DNA of 64,000 bases. Source: Lunularia cruciata (lineage: Eukaryota; Streptophyta; Marchantiopsida; Lunulariales; Lunulariaceae). Location of the stretch: contig OX419757.1 of NCBI GenBank assembly GCA_948567375.1, positions 18,848,001 through 18,912,000 on the forward strand. Direction: 5' to 3'. The position numbers were made by a program, and so were the translations under genes. The notes beneath the pieces were generated by a model that saw nothing but the letters and a program-made list of their open reading frames with translations, was not told where the DNA came from and made no database searches. This document shows positions 47,155 to 58,830 of the stretch, one piece after another (within the stretch, counting starts at the first letter, position 1; each line of letters opens with the position of its first letter).

Positions 47155-47463
47155 TCATTCTATTTTAACCGATATTATTCTGTGCAAGCTCCATGGATGG
47201 ATTTTGCAACTGGATAACTGAGCTTTCTGCGCAGCAGGTGTATGTAGTGGCATCCCATGCGGATGAGGGCTCATAAGCTTCTCTCCTGAATAGCAGCAAA
47301 TTCTTATGTTTCGAATGCCGCGAGACCGAGACAACGTGGTTCCGGCCGGAGATGGCTTCCTCTGAGATCTCAGCTTAATTAATGTGTTCGATTGCACTCC
47401 AGACAAGGTCACCATCCAGATGTTCTCGCTCGCGGTCAATGCAGTAGCCTGCACAAGAATCAA
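47155..47463 (-). other. Possible exon on the minus strand, function unknown
   Basis: A 102-codon open stretch includes ENIWMVTLSGVQSNTLIKL. On the minus strand it is preceded by a pyrimidine-rich TTGATTCTTGTGCAG near 47450, which resembles a splice acceptor. Another open stretch lies upstream at 47617-47835 (KKSLTVAADRNIGEAGKARY). Neither has a domain I can name, and both may be chance frames. Confidence 0.2.
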
Positions 47464-48379
47464 TCAAAACGATTCAACTTAACAAATGAATTAGATACTA
47501 GACGTACAAGCTAACATGGAGTTTGAGTGTTTATCGAATTGATCATGACAAGGTAGCCAAACGTAGAGGGAGCCTGCGCTTCCCTGTTCCAGCTCAAATG
47601 GTGAAATCTGGTTTGTCTAATCATGATACCAAACGAACCCTTTAACGCAGAGTGAGCTGTTCTTGAGCCCGCCCACTTTGCTCATTGAAACCAGCAGTGA
47701 ATCAGCAGCAGAACTCGGCTCCTTACCGTTGGTTGGTGGCATACAAGTTCTTGTCAAATACAGCGTATATCTCGCTTTGCCAGCTTCCCCTATATTTCGA
47801 TCGGCAGCCACTGTCAAGGACTTCTTCACGTACAACGTTTACATCCAGAACCGAAATATCTTCTTCGGCAAACAGGCAATTGTACTGCAAAGGTATTTGG
47901 ATTTTTTGGTAAAATCAAGTCATCCTAACATGATTGTGTGGATAGAAGACTCAAAATGAGGTGACGAGGACGGGAGAAGGCAAATGAGAAAGGATGAGAA
48001 TAAGAATCCGAGTTGCTGTACTTCTAGAGGATGACAATAAAATTCGAGTTGCTGTGATGGCACTGACTACTGGAAAGAACAAACACACCTTAAAGAGCGC
48101 CAGCCAAATATGGATGAACCATCAAGAGACCTCTATCAATCTCTTCATCTCCTCAGCGTTCTGGACTTCCAACCGAATTCCAGTGCAAGCCAGACGAATA
48201 CTAGATCTGAGTTAGTCAGAATTATGATGATGATGATTTGTAATATCCTGCATTCCTACTTCCATTGAGAAACGATGTTCATTATACATAATTTATGTTA
48301 TCCCCTTACATGCATGTATGTACGCCGAAGGTGGGGGTGGCTGTAACATATCGTTAAGATATCAAAAGGTCATGTGTTT

Positions 48380-48957
48380 TAGAAATGTTGATACTCTCAT
48401 AACTTGATACTTTTAAGACGGCCACGACTCTAAATATGTGCCAATGTTATTTATGAGCTATTCCACCAAGTCACGGCAGAGAATGACTTTATCGAGGAAC
48501 TATATCTTGATAAGGCGAGGAATAGAAGCACACTGCAACTAGAAATGTACGCAAGTGTTTAAAGGCATTATTCGGTATACTGCAATGGATCGTTGATTTC
48601 TCGTGTAAGTGACGGGGTAACGATTGTAATCAGGGACGTGACACACATGGGATAACAAGAAGGATGGGGATATAGGAGAACAATGTTTTCTGAATGATGA
48701 TATCCTGATAACTTGACACTCTTCACGACCGCCACGTTTCGAAAATTACCATGTTATCATGAGCTGTTAATTGAACCCTTTGCCGTGACTGGGTCAACCC
48801 TGCCAGGCATGGCAGGAAGTTTATTCAATTATTTGTACCGATAAAAGGAGATCAATACCCTCGAATTTGGAAGGCGACAGTATATTGTAAGATTGTGAAT
48901 AGATACTTTATTCCAAGTTCAAGGTCGTCATATGGTAGACTTCAATGGATTGTTGAA
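48380..48957 (+). repeat. Diverged tandem duplication, two units of roughly 250-300 bp
   Basis: Unit 1 contains ATAACTTGATACTTTTAAGAC, a shared GCCACG, ATGTTATTTATGAGCT and GGTATACTGCAATGGATCG. Unit 2 from about 48697 contains ATAACTTGACACTCTTCACG, GCCACG, ATGTTATCATGAGCT and GGTAGACTTCAATGGATTG in the same order. Edges are approximate. Confidence 0.6.
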
Positions 48958-49083
48958 TGAAGCGCACTAATTTAGAAAGCCCATCCCTATTCACCTTTGG
49001 ATCCCAAACCGGTCATGCGAAGCTCTATTACGTACAAGATATAAAGACACCTTTATACATTACTCATAAAGGTATAATTCACA

Positions 49084-49118
49084 AAGTCAAGTCAAGTCAA
49101 GTCAAGTCAAGTCAAGTC
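49084..49118 (+). repeat. (AAGTC)7 microsatellite
   Basis: Seven perfect AAGTC units, 35 bases. Confidence 0.95.
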
Positions 49119-50399
49119 CTTGTTGAGTATGTTCGAGAACTCAAATATAAAAAGAAAGGATATTGTTGATAGTGGTTCAAGACGCAAGTTCCATGAATCA
49201 TCTGTGCGTAGAATATTTTGAAATCATCGTCCTTTTACAGAGCATGAAACAAAGCGATTTGTGCATGCTCTATTATCTCTTACTGCGATAAAATTATAAA
49301 ACATCTATATGCTGCCTGTCCATGCAATCAATGGAACTCAGGTTTACACAGGTGTGCGTATGTGAGCTTTGATTTTAGATATACATGTAAAACTAAAAAC
49401 TAGTGATTGATTACCACCAACAAGTAGAAAAGGTGTTTTATAATTCTTTATATTTTATGATTTAGCTAGCTTTTCAACGATTCGATTTCATCCCAGTCTT
49501 CCTCTTTTCTCGTAAGGCGGAAACCCCGACATGGTAGGGATATGTATCAATGACAAATGGCGGACCACATGTACTTGTTGTTGCTTTTGACCAAGAGGAG
49601 ACCATAGTATCAATAAAGGCTCAATTCCCTTTTAAAGACACCGCAAAACACATGTGTGCGTTAGAATGACCTCGAGCTCTATCTTGGGCTTCTAAATCCC
49701 GTCACGCATGCACCACGTAGTGACAAGCGCTTTTGAGTAAGACAAATATTGGCATCAAGTTAGCTAGCTGCAGAATACGTTTAGTCACTCAACGACCACT
49801 TATAAACCAACATTGTCAGGAGACTTGTGCGGAAAGGTTTATCACGAGTTTCTCCATCTTGTGTGCTTTTCTTTGACCTTCTGTATTCTTGCCAAATAAA
49901 ATATAACGGTTGCAAACTGTCTCAAGTTTGCGTGCAATTTATCTGTTGAAGAGGAGAGTATCTAAAGCTGGAGGTCACAAAATGAGCGAAGCCTTTATGG
50001 ATCGGACACCCACATCCCACCTAAAGGAAACCCTCACCGTACCCTCTAGCAAACTTGAAAGGCTTTGTTTTTAGCCAACTAAGAAAACAGACGATATTGG
50101 ATACATATACTATATTTGCTATAGCTGGAGACAAGTATGGAAGAACAAGGACCCGAAGGGCCATCACAGGCCTCCATTAATATGACTTTCGTGTTGGAAA
50201 ACCACGAAAAGCATGTACCAAGGACACCCGTAGTTCTAGATAAAAAAGAAAGAAAAAAAAAGGGATCTGCGTTTGAGAAGTTGCAACTCGTAATATGGAA
50301 CAACTCGAACCCTCGAAGTCGGCATATTAAGAAAAGTAGCAAACGGTCAGTACATGTCTTTGCGAAGGTGTGGATTGTGTAATTGTAATTCAGGAAAGC

Positions 50400-51340
50400 T
50401 CAAGGATGATACCATATTAACAAATTCTGTCATCAAACTGTCTTATTTCACTATTCAGTTATTGTTAGAACGATGAATAACCTGATCACATTTGCAATTT
50501 CTTGAGTGATGGTCAGAAAGCATTGTACTTCAGAGGAAAATAATTCTGAATTAATCTCTACACGCGAGAAAGGAACATCGCAGTTGTAACAGGGGAAATC
50601 TAGATGTTATTGATTGAGTAGTCCCTAATCATTCTTGTCCTCACATACAAACAAGTTGTTAAGGACATGTCAAAAAGCAGTTTTAAAGGAGCTGTTCTCT
50701 AAATGCATGGCTTCAATTACTTCTACTTGAGGATGGAGCTCAGGAGAAGAATCATCATGTATACCTGTTGGGTTCAAGAGTAGTCTTGAGTTGAACGAAA
50801 AGCCTAGACAGGTTTATTGCATGATACTAAGCACTGAAAAGAGGACGCAAGAAGAACAGATACTTGAACACTGATTGATCAGACGAGATCGCTTTTTAAT
50901 GACCTCAATCGCTTGCTTCAGGAGGATAATGTCACATTTTTAAAACTGCAGGTTTCAAGACATCACGTGATTTTGCTAATGGCGATTTTGTTCAGAATTA
51001 AGAATTGCCAAGGAGAGTACGATAAGGTGAATGTGCCTGAACGAAGTCGGTAGGGATTGGTCTCGAGTTACACCATTCATAGCCAGGTCCTCAAAGCACT
51101 TACGTACTCTTGGAGCAAAACTCATAAAGTCATCAAACTTGTGTCATGCATCTGCTTCATATTTTAGTGAAAGGCTAAATGGCCCAAGAATATACCCGTA
51201 GGAGGAGAAGGAGAAAAACAATACAAATGTACCCAAAGGTGCATAATGAGAAGAGTAGTCACAACCCTATACATGGTAAAAAAGCAAGGAGAAAGCCTAA
51301 AAGCCTAAAGTGCAAGAAATCCCGAGCAAATCAAAGAGAT
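50400..51340. other. 940 bp with no clear feature
   Basis: No frame or motif recognised. A small plus-strand frame just before it (50137-50382, ending with a Lys-rich stretch) is also unrecognised and may be chance. Confidence 0.5.
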
Positions 51341-52311
51341 ATCTGGAAATCATAAGTGCTTGAGTCTACTATTGCAATAGGTAGCAATAGAAATGGGTGA
51401 CCCTTGTGTAAGAACCTATCTACCAAGAAGGAGCCACCAGTGCCCATGCTCCTAGGTAGACTATTGGTGCAATAACCTCCTTTGATGTGATACCACATCC
51501 TCCCATGACTACAAAGAGCTATCTATAATTGCCACCACTCTCACAATGATAATTGTGAGAGCATACAAGGTCCTAAGAGTGTGGAGAAGGTATACCACAA
51601 GGTACTATCAAAGGATAATAGATGTAGTATGAGAACCTCTATGGGAAGATATGTACGAGCCAAATAGGATGCTCTCGATGCAACATCTCAAAAGGAGGAA
51701 GTAGGCCACCTGTGCATTCACCAATTGGGGGAGGAGGTGCACATGGTTAGTTGCTTGAATCAAAGTGTCCAAGATATAGGACTTACAAAAGGCATCCTCT
51801 CCAAGGAGGGAGCCCAATACGCTCAAACCTCCTTTTGGTAATTGGAATCCTAATGAGAAGTAAAAGGGAGAGAAGACTATGTGTGGGCTCTAGACCTTGC
51901 ATTTACAAGTTTGAACTTGTAAACCCAAGGACTCCAAACTAAGTGTGGATATCATTTGATAGGGATAGAAAAGATATGTGGGAAAGGAATCTGCAACCTC
52001 ACATAAAGTTGTGTAGTGAGCTATGGCAAATAATGACCCTCTTAAAAGATCTCCCTATCATATACTCTCTACCAATGCCAAGTGAGTGAACTCTCTTATG
52101 GTAGTAAGATGGTTGTACAACAACAAGATCTCTATACCATAGGAAGTACACACAAAAGGAACAAGAGAGTGGATCTCATCCCCCATTGACCAAATAGCTC
52201 AAAATAAAGCTGCTTGAGAAATAGTATTAAAGGCATTTGAGACATCCACTTGGACAACTATTCAATCACGATGGAGGTCCAAGAAAACTCTAATGCACAA
52301 AATATCCTTCT
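51340..52311 (-). pseudogene. LINE-type reverse transcriptase remnant
   Basis: Minus-strand readings in order: VQVDVSNAFNTISQAALF (about 52260-52205), SLVPFVCTSYG, GDLLRGSLFAIAHYTTL (about 52060-52010), a degraded SNDIHT in place of the catalytic ADDTH box (about 51945), VLGSLLGEDAFCKSYILDTL (51820-51760), and finally PRSMGTGGSFLVDRF and HPFLLLPIAIVDSSTYD (to about 51345). These are consecutive blocks of a non-LTR reverse transcriptase and its C-terminal part. Stops and frameshifts are frequent. Element T ends exactly at its edge, so T may have inserted into it. Confidence 0.8.
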
Positions 52312-52736
52312 TGTCAAACACCAAGACCGAGGAGAGAAATAAGAGAATGGAAACTCACATTGGGACACTTGAATGAGGGAAAACTCCAAATGCCTAGCAT
52401 GAGCTTTGGCTTTGGTATTTATAGGTAGCATACAAAGCACTTGAGAAGCTTCTCAAGAAGCTTCCTTGAGCCACTTTCTTAGAGTGCAAGCCAAATTAAC
52501 TAGGAAGCTTTTGAAGAAGCTTCATTCTAGAAGCCACCTACTTGGTATGCAAGCTAAGCTAGTTAGAAGCTTCTAAAAGCTTCATTCTAGAAGCTACATG
52601 CTTGAGGTGCAAGTTAACTAAATAGGAAGCTTCTCAAGAAGCTTCCTAGATGCTTCTAGAATATTCTAGGCTAATTTGGCTTATTCTTTACTTTGTTAGC
52701 CTTACTAACTACGTTTCTAACCTCTATATTGTTACA
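52312..52736 (-). repeat. 3' LTR of element T
   Basis: 425 bp reading TGTAACAATATAGAGG to GTTTGACA on the minus strand, with the family CTATAAATACC box near 52424. On its internal side a purine-rich tract (GGTAGGGGAATA on the minus strand) precedes it. Confidence 0.9.
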
Positions 52737-52779
52737 TATTCCCCTACCGCTAGTTGGTGACGTCCTCGTCGCTATTGAA

Positions 52780-53080
52780 GCTTCAAACTCCTAGATGGCC
52801 ATCTATGCATTCTGGAGGTGAGAAAGAGGTTCCTATGTGGCATCATGAAGGGAATACCCTTTCCAAAGGACCTTGTACTCCATATGTTGTTGGCATCCGC
52901 ATTGGATGTGGCAACGCGCAAGGATATGATCAATTTCGTACTCCTCATGATCATTGATAGGGATAGGAGGAAGAGGAGGTTGGATGCGAGAGGAAAAAGA
53001 AGAGAGGTTAGGAACAAAAGGTTTCAACTTGGAAACATGAAAGACATGGTGGATGCGCATATGACAAGGCAAGGCAAGGT
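52780..53080 (-). pseudogene. Element T chromodomain
   Basis: Minus-strand readings HHVFHVSKLKPFV, EYEIDHILARCHIQCG, then MEYKVLWKGYSLHDATWEP. This is the chromodomain at the end of the pol polyprotein. A one-base shift separates the last block from the frame at 52833-53072. Confidence 0.88.
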
Positions 53081-53126
53081 GGTAAGCAACAAGAGAGACA
53101 ATTTGAGTGATATCAAAAGGTCATAT

Positions 53127-54279
53127 CTAATTAGGGGCAAGTTTACAAACTTGGGTAACAAGTGGGAGGGGTAGATTACTAGAGGATAATATAACTTTTT
53201 CATCAACTTCAAAGGTGAGGTCACGACAATGGTGGTCCGCATATTGACAATTTGACAATTTTGAGCAACAAGGAGATGAGATTTGACTTGTTGGAGAGAT
53301 TTGGATATGGTGGTCAAGAAGGTTGAAGTATGAGGGACTTGAATGGGAGAGGAGCAAGAAGAGAATCTGGGACAAGCGGATCTTGGCCAAAATTGAGAAA
53401 GAAAGAAGAGAATCCAGTGCTTGCCTATTTAAAATTGTTGTATGCAAACTCCATAGCTACAAGACATTCATCCCAATTGGTATGGTGAATGTTGACGAAG
53501 GCGTGAAACATATCTTCCAAGGTGCATTTTTCACATTCAGTTTGTCCATCATTTTGAGGATGAGAGGCTGTGGACAAAGCAAGCTTGGTTTCAAGTATTT
53601 GGAAGAAGGCTTGCCAAAACTTTCTAGTGAAGCAAGGATCACAGGCGGAGATGAGTACACGTGACATCCCATGATGTTTGAATACATTATCAAAGTAGAG
53701 TTGCGCCAAGGTTGGAGCATCCACAATATCAACCGTTGGTGCCAAATGGATTTGCTTACTAAGCTTATCCACAAACACCACAATTATTGTGTGATCTCGT
53801 TGTGTCTTGGGCAAGGAGGTGATGAGATCTAAGCTCACATGTTCCTAATGAGTAGTTGGAATGAGAAGTGGTTGAAGGATTCTACTTGGCTTTTGGTTAC
53901 TGGGCTTGTTGAGTTGACAACTCTCACACGATCTGACAAACTCCCGAACATCTTGTGTCATGTTGGGCCACCACCATTGGCGTTGGAGGGTATCCAAGAT
54001 CTTGTCTACCCCCATGTGACCAACTATTGGTAGATCATGGACTTCTTGAAGGCGCACAAGTTGGAGATCACCTTTGGCTGGAACATAGATCCGGTCCGCA
54101 TGGAATAGAAGGCCTTCCTTGAAATAGAAGGTGTTGTACTCCTTGTTGCTTGCTATCAGACAACCATGTACCATTTGGAAGAAGGGATCTTGTTGTAGGG
54201 CTAACCAAAACTCGTTATGGACCTTGGGGTCAATTGACACCATCATAATTGCCGCCGTGATGAGAGGAAGAGACTTCAA
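53127..54279 (-). pseudogene. Element T DDE integrase
   Basis: The zinc domain reads HDLPIVGHMGVDKILDTL and CESCQLNKPS (54085-53900). A stop-separated core at 53838-53425 has SLDLITSLP (Asp), VLISACDPCFTRKFW, where the second catalytic Asp (SDRDP in G2) is Ala, and QNDGQTECEKCTLED with the Glu intact. The C-terminal part to 53127 is in other frames. Confidence 0.88.
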
Positions 54280-55620
54280 ATCAAGTTGTCATGATAGAGT
54301 ATCAGGGATGACATGGAACCAACCTGGTTTGTACTCAAGTTTGGTGTCAAAAAATTGGAGTTGCTTTTCCTATTAATGATGTTTACTTTTCATGTGTTCC
54401 ATGTGTAAGGTCTGCAACAATGGCTTGTGATCAATTTGCATGATCACTTGTTTTCCCAAGAGATAATGCTTCCATACCTTGGTGGCATATACCATTGCAA
54501 GTTGTTCCCAATCTCAAGTGCAGTAATTTCTTTCAGCTATATTTAGTCAGTGATACACAAAGGCAATGGGATGTAGTCCATTTGGAAATTCTTGTTGCAA
54601 TAGAACTCCAATTACAAAGTTAGAAGCATCAAAATCAACAACACAAGGTAGTTGAGGATCATATGGTTGAAGAATGGGTCTTGAACACACCCTTTGCTTT
54701 AACTTTTGGAATGCTTCTTCATGCTTGGTGGTCCACTGGAAGCTCGAGTTCTTTACCAAGAGGTCAATCAATGGTGCAGCCACATGAGCATAATAGTGGA
54801 TGAACCGTTGGTAAAAACTGGCCAATCCATTGAATGCCCATACTTCTGCAACATCCTCTAGGGTAGGCCAATGAGTAATGGCCTTGCTTTTCTCTTGTTC
54901 CATCTTGATTCCCTCTGATTAGATCTTATGACCCAAGAAGGTAACCTACTTCTGCCAAAAGGCACACTTCAACTTCTTGCAGTAAAATTTCCATTGTCAT
55001 AGTCATCTTAGGACTTCTCGCACATGATTCAGGTGTTCTACCTCTTTCTTACTATAGATTAAGATGTCATCCAAGAACACCACCATGGACCGATCCAATA
55101 GTCCATCCAACACCCAATGCATCTGATCCATGAAGACCGTTGGAGCATTAGTGAGTCCAAAAGGTAGAACTCTCCACTCAAAATGCCCATACCTTGTTCA
55201 AAAGGTAGTCTTTTGCACATCCTCTCTATCAATAGGAATTTTCCAATAGCCGCTATGAAGATCCAACTTGGAAAAGTAACATGCTTCACTTAGTTGATCA
55301 AGCAAGTCATCGATCCGAGGCAAGGGATATGAATTCTTCATGGTTTGCTTATTGAGCCCTCGATAATCAATACAAAAACAAAGTCTTCCATCCTTCTTTG
55401 GAACAAATAGTATTGGTGTTCCCCAAGGAGAGGTACTATGTTGTATGAAGTCCTTCTCCGAAAACTTTGAAAGTGTTGTTCACAATAACTCCCTAGCAAT
55501 AACTTGATCTTGAAGGGCATACCTTGATTGAAGGGCATACCTTGATTGAAGGGCAATCCCTTTGGCAAATCATCCGGAAACACGTCTGCAAACTCCTGAA
55601 CTATCCGATCAACCATTGCT
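54280..55620 (-). pseudogene. Element T reverse transcriptase and RNase H
   Basis: RNase H readings include VVDFDASNFVIGVLLQQEF and TDHKPLL-type sequence near 54440. Reverse transcriptase includes the [16 protein letters not shown] linker (about 55590-55545), a 15-bp tandem duplication giving NQGMPFNQGMPF, GYWKIPI-type sequence and a [11 protein letters not shown]-type box near 55070. Frames are broken at several points, including near 55500. Confidence 0.87.
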
Positions 55621-55839
55621 TGATGAGGCTCTTGGCCCTCCTTAGATCATTCTTGTGCAATTGGCTTGATCCACACCGTGAATAAAAACGTATCTTCCTC
55701 CAAAGCTTGCTCTATGGCTGCTTTACTAACCAATTTCCCTTCCAAGGACTAATCTCTCTTCCAAGCTTGCTCCATGGTTGGCTTTCCGGCAAACTTCCTA
55801 TCTTGGGAGTGACCATTCTTAGGTGTCTTACTCAAAGGT

Positions 55840-56608
55840 GCCAGACAACCTAATCGGAAATTCATATCTTGATGTTGTACTTGAATTTGTCATTGTGTCG
55901 AATCAAATTGAACCTTATGATGTTCAAGCCAAGGTAGACCCTAAATGATATCATAGTGTAGAGGTGCCACTACAAACCTCATACACTCCAAATACTCCTT
56001 CCCAATCTTGAAGGTAATAGGATGCCAAGTGCAGAATGTAGAACCATTTCTACCATCCGCCATCATCAAACTACTTCCAATCACTGGCTTGATAGGAATA
56101 TCCAATTCCCTTGCTACTTGTATAGACATGCAATTCTCTAAACTTCAAGAATCAACCAAAATCCTACAACCCCAATTAGATATTGTACCTTACAAGTGAA
56201 GCAAACATGCATAGGTCGAGCCTTCAATCCCATTAGAACTAATCAAGCTCCCAGTAGGCGGCTCAAAATCTCCTATTGGGATTCCTTGTTTCCTTGATCA
56301 TTCTGTTCCATAAACTCCATCTAGGCAACTTGTCAAGGTTACCCATTCCTAAGTGTGCATTCAACAATACGATGTCCAACTTGATGACAATAAAAACAAT
56401 CTCTATTTTGTCGCAATCTTTCTCTATACATTGTACCAAGTGGTCTCCGTTCGATAACATCAATCTCCATTAGTGCCGGTTCTTCCATGCGTGCATAATG
56501 TACTAGTAGGCCTTGTGTAAGTCAAGGTTGAGACCAAGTCGTTGCAACCAAGGAATCAAAGTGCTCAACCAATTGCATGGCTTCTTCTATGTTTTGTGGT
56601 TCCCGCTA
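55840..56608 (-). pseudogene. Element T protease and gag end
   Basis: The protease active site reads RILVDS-stop-SLENCMSIQ (about 56160-56135), with the Gly codon of DSG changed to TGA. DIIxGLPWLEHH follows. Upstream, gag includes a zinc-knuckle region near 56380-56410 (FIVIKLDIVLL in the shadow frame) and ends at 56608, where family similarity stops. Confidence 0.8.
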
Positions 56609-57050
56609 TCGTGTGGAACGTTTGGTCTTGAGAGTGCGCCGAGCACCTGGCTGCTTGTGCTTAGTTTTTCCCTATTGTCCTTCTTTTGGGTCTTTTCCGT
56701 ACACTGACATTCCTTCCCTACTCCTGGATTGTCGGGAATTTGTCTCTATATGAACTTGTTGTTTCAGTTTCCCTGAGGTTGGCTCTCCTTGAAGGTTTTG
56801 TTTTATCCTTGACTTTCATAAAGTTAATCTTGTCATACAAGTCTGGTGTTATGGTTTCTACCTCTGCCTGGTCTCATATTCTATTTTCACGTCAGGTTCA
56901 AGCTATGGGTCAGGATCTGGCAGTTCATAGACCTAGGTCAGGTGGCCCTTTAATAAAATAAAAGAAACAACAACTGAGTGATCTAACCAAACATAAACCC
57001 GGGGCACCCAAATCATTTAATATGCTATTCACATGGACCGGACTAAGAGC
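56609..57050 (+). other. Short unique segment, possibly a 3' LINE tail
   Basis: 440 bp between T and MP-3 that matches neither. It ends in a region with CCCTTTAATAAAATAAAAG (about 56948-56966), like the A-rich tail of a non-LTR element. No coding motif is visible, so the call is weak. Confidence 0.3.
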
Positions 57051-57499
57051 TGTCACGCCATTTGTAGTTCCGCATCTAGATGCTCGGACACTGGAGTTCC
57101 AGTGATGGTAGTTAGAGTTATTCTAGCTGTTTCTCAGGGACTACTTTCCGACGGTTAGATTTTGTGTTCGGGGTACTGACTTCACGGTGGGGCCCACCGT
57201 CACTTTGCACCGTTTGCACCGTCAAGTGTGCCGTCAGCGGGACCGTTAGGGTTTCAGGGCTAGCTCGAGTCCAGGGGGTATAGTTTCGAAGTGAGCTCCA
57301 GAGAGCTCACTTCTCTGATGTTGAGCCTTCGAGTTCCTGGCTATGGTGGACAGAGGCCGGCGAGCGTCACCTGGATTCTCTATGCTTGAGTGGGTGTGGC
57401 TTGACTGTAATCAGTGCCCAGTTGTTGGCAGTTTATAGAGTGACAGATCAAGTACTGATCTGAGTTGAGTTGAGTTGAGAATGTTAAGCAATCTGATTA
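57051..57499 (+). repeat. MP-3 terminal repeat A1
   Basis: 449-bp repeat from TGTCACGCCATTTG to AATCTGATTA, with TATAGTTTCG near 57279, the hairpin GTGAGCTC-CAGA-GAGCTCAC at 57291-57310, and TCACTTCTCTGATGT at 57307-57321. Confidence 0.92.
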
Positions 57500-57513
57500 C
57501 ATCAGAGAAGTGA
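57499..57513 (+). other. Self-complementary primer site of MP-3
   Basis: ACATCAGAGAAGTGA, exact reverse complement of 57307-57321, placed right after A1 as in MP-2. Confidence 0.65.
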
Positions 57514-58830
57514 AGTCAGGGGGAAATTGGGTGCAGGAACGTTGAGTGTTGGTGGTATCTCCAAGCTCGGTGGATCGTGGTAGCTCGATTCAGGTTCTAT
57601 GTTTCCCTAGTGTGCAGAAGCTCGTGTAGTTGATGCAAATTTGGCAGTTAGGCGGACGGTGTGCGGAAGCGCTGGCCAAATTTTGAGCAAAGAAGGAGCA
57701 ATTTTTGAGCAGTGTTGTGATTTTGAGCTCAGGAGGTGAAGGCAGGACCAATTTGCTGCGAGTTGGGCTCAGAAAGTGAAATTGAAGGTGGAGTTGGAAA
57801 GCTCTTCTCATGAAATTGTGATTTGGAAAAACCCGTTTTGTCAATTTGGCTCGAGTGGAAAGTTAGCGGGGGATTTGGCGGACATCCATCTTTAGGGTTT
57901 ACGTCAGATTTTACGTCAAATTTTGGGCCAGAATTGGAGGAGTTTTGCTGTTTGACCAGATTTGGAGAAGTTTTGCTAGTTTGGAGGAGTTTCGTAGATT
58001 TGGAGAAGTTTCGCCAATTTTGGAGGAGGTTCGAAGTGGCAACAAGAAAGGCCTCATTTGGCTGAATTTCGGCGTTTTGAGGCATAGGGCTGTGGGCTAT
58101 GAGAGGCTACGAAGGCCTAGAAGGGCCAGAAAGCCAGCTTGCTGGCGTGAGGCTAGCTAGTTTAGTGTAGATCTTGGTCATTGGTTGGCAAAATCTGCCT
58201 TTCTTGCTAGATTGTGCGCAACAGGGTTTGACCCCTAGATCTCTTGTTCCTAGACTGGTGCCCTAGCCAACTGGTCCACCTTCACTTGTTGTCATAGTGA
58301 TTGTGCCACTGTTATCTATACACATGTAGCTTTGGCTAGGAGAGGCAGTTTGATCCCATTCTTGGTGATCCTGGTAGCTTAGGACTTAGATACGAACTAC
58401 TCTTATGTCAAATGCCAAATGGTGGCAGAGTCAGTCCCGTGTTGTGTTATGAGATGGAGGGTTTTTGTTTAGATTTCTTGTGATTGGATCCCCTCCATTC
58501 TCTACTTCCTGTTTGTGCACCACGTTTGTGTGAGGTGCCTTGACTTTTGAGCGTTGGTGCTCTGGTGTGCTCTCGGTGGTGAGGCTGGAGTGATGACCAG
58601 TCAGACTACCTTTGTTTCTCTCCGGTGAGGCAGGAAGTGATGACCTGCAGACCGTGAGAGTGCGTGTTATGATGGCAGGTTACAGGTTGCCCTTCCCCTA
58701 GTGTAGTTATCTCGGTTAGAGTTACATTAGTGGGTGGTGTCTAGTTGGTGTTGGCACTTGGTGGGGCACTTGCAGTTGCGACTTGCGGTTGCAGTTGGTG
58801 GTTCGGGTTTGCTGTTGCAGTTACGTGGTC
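57514..58830 (+). other. MP-3 untranslated leader with antisense tRNA-like module
   Basis: 1.3 kb colinear with the MP-2 leader. The tRNA-like module lies at about 58210-58290 on the minus strand (B-box-like sequence at 58224-58235, A-box-like at 58264-58278). Short repeats of the type TTTGGAGRAGTTTYG at about 57960-58035 are more numerous than in MP-2. TGGTGGCAGAG is at 58420-58430. Confidence 0.65.

Larger units (their letters stand above)
46300..50400. other. Low-copy-looking island, less AT-rich than its flanks
   Basis: No transposon motif was seen here. Composition is more mixed than in 41-46 kb and CpG is more frequent around 46.4-47.5 kb. Short frames of coding-like quality exist on both strands (for example plus from about 46438 and minus 46598-46876), but I recognise no protein. 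It could hold exons of an unrecognised gene or a pseudogene. Confidence 0.4.
52312..56608 (-). mobile_element. Family G chromovirus T, 5' truncated
   Basis: Minus-strand element with 3' LTR (52312-52736), chromodomain, integrase, RNase H, reverse transcriptase, protease and the last part of gag. Similarity to G2 stops near 56608 inside gag; no 5' LTR is present. Genes are better preserved than in G2 but still broken. Confidence 0.9.

Noticed and set aside
49084-49118. AAGTC repeats as a CRISPR array or telomere-like tract
   Set aside because: Simple 5-bp microsatellite with no spacers and not a telomere motif.
50137-50382. 81-codon plus-strand frame with a Lys-rich stretch as a host gene
   Set aside because: No homologous motif, no clear promoter or splice context; a chance frame cannot be excluded.
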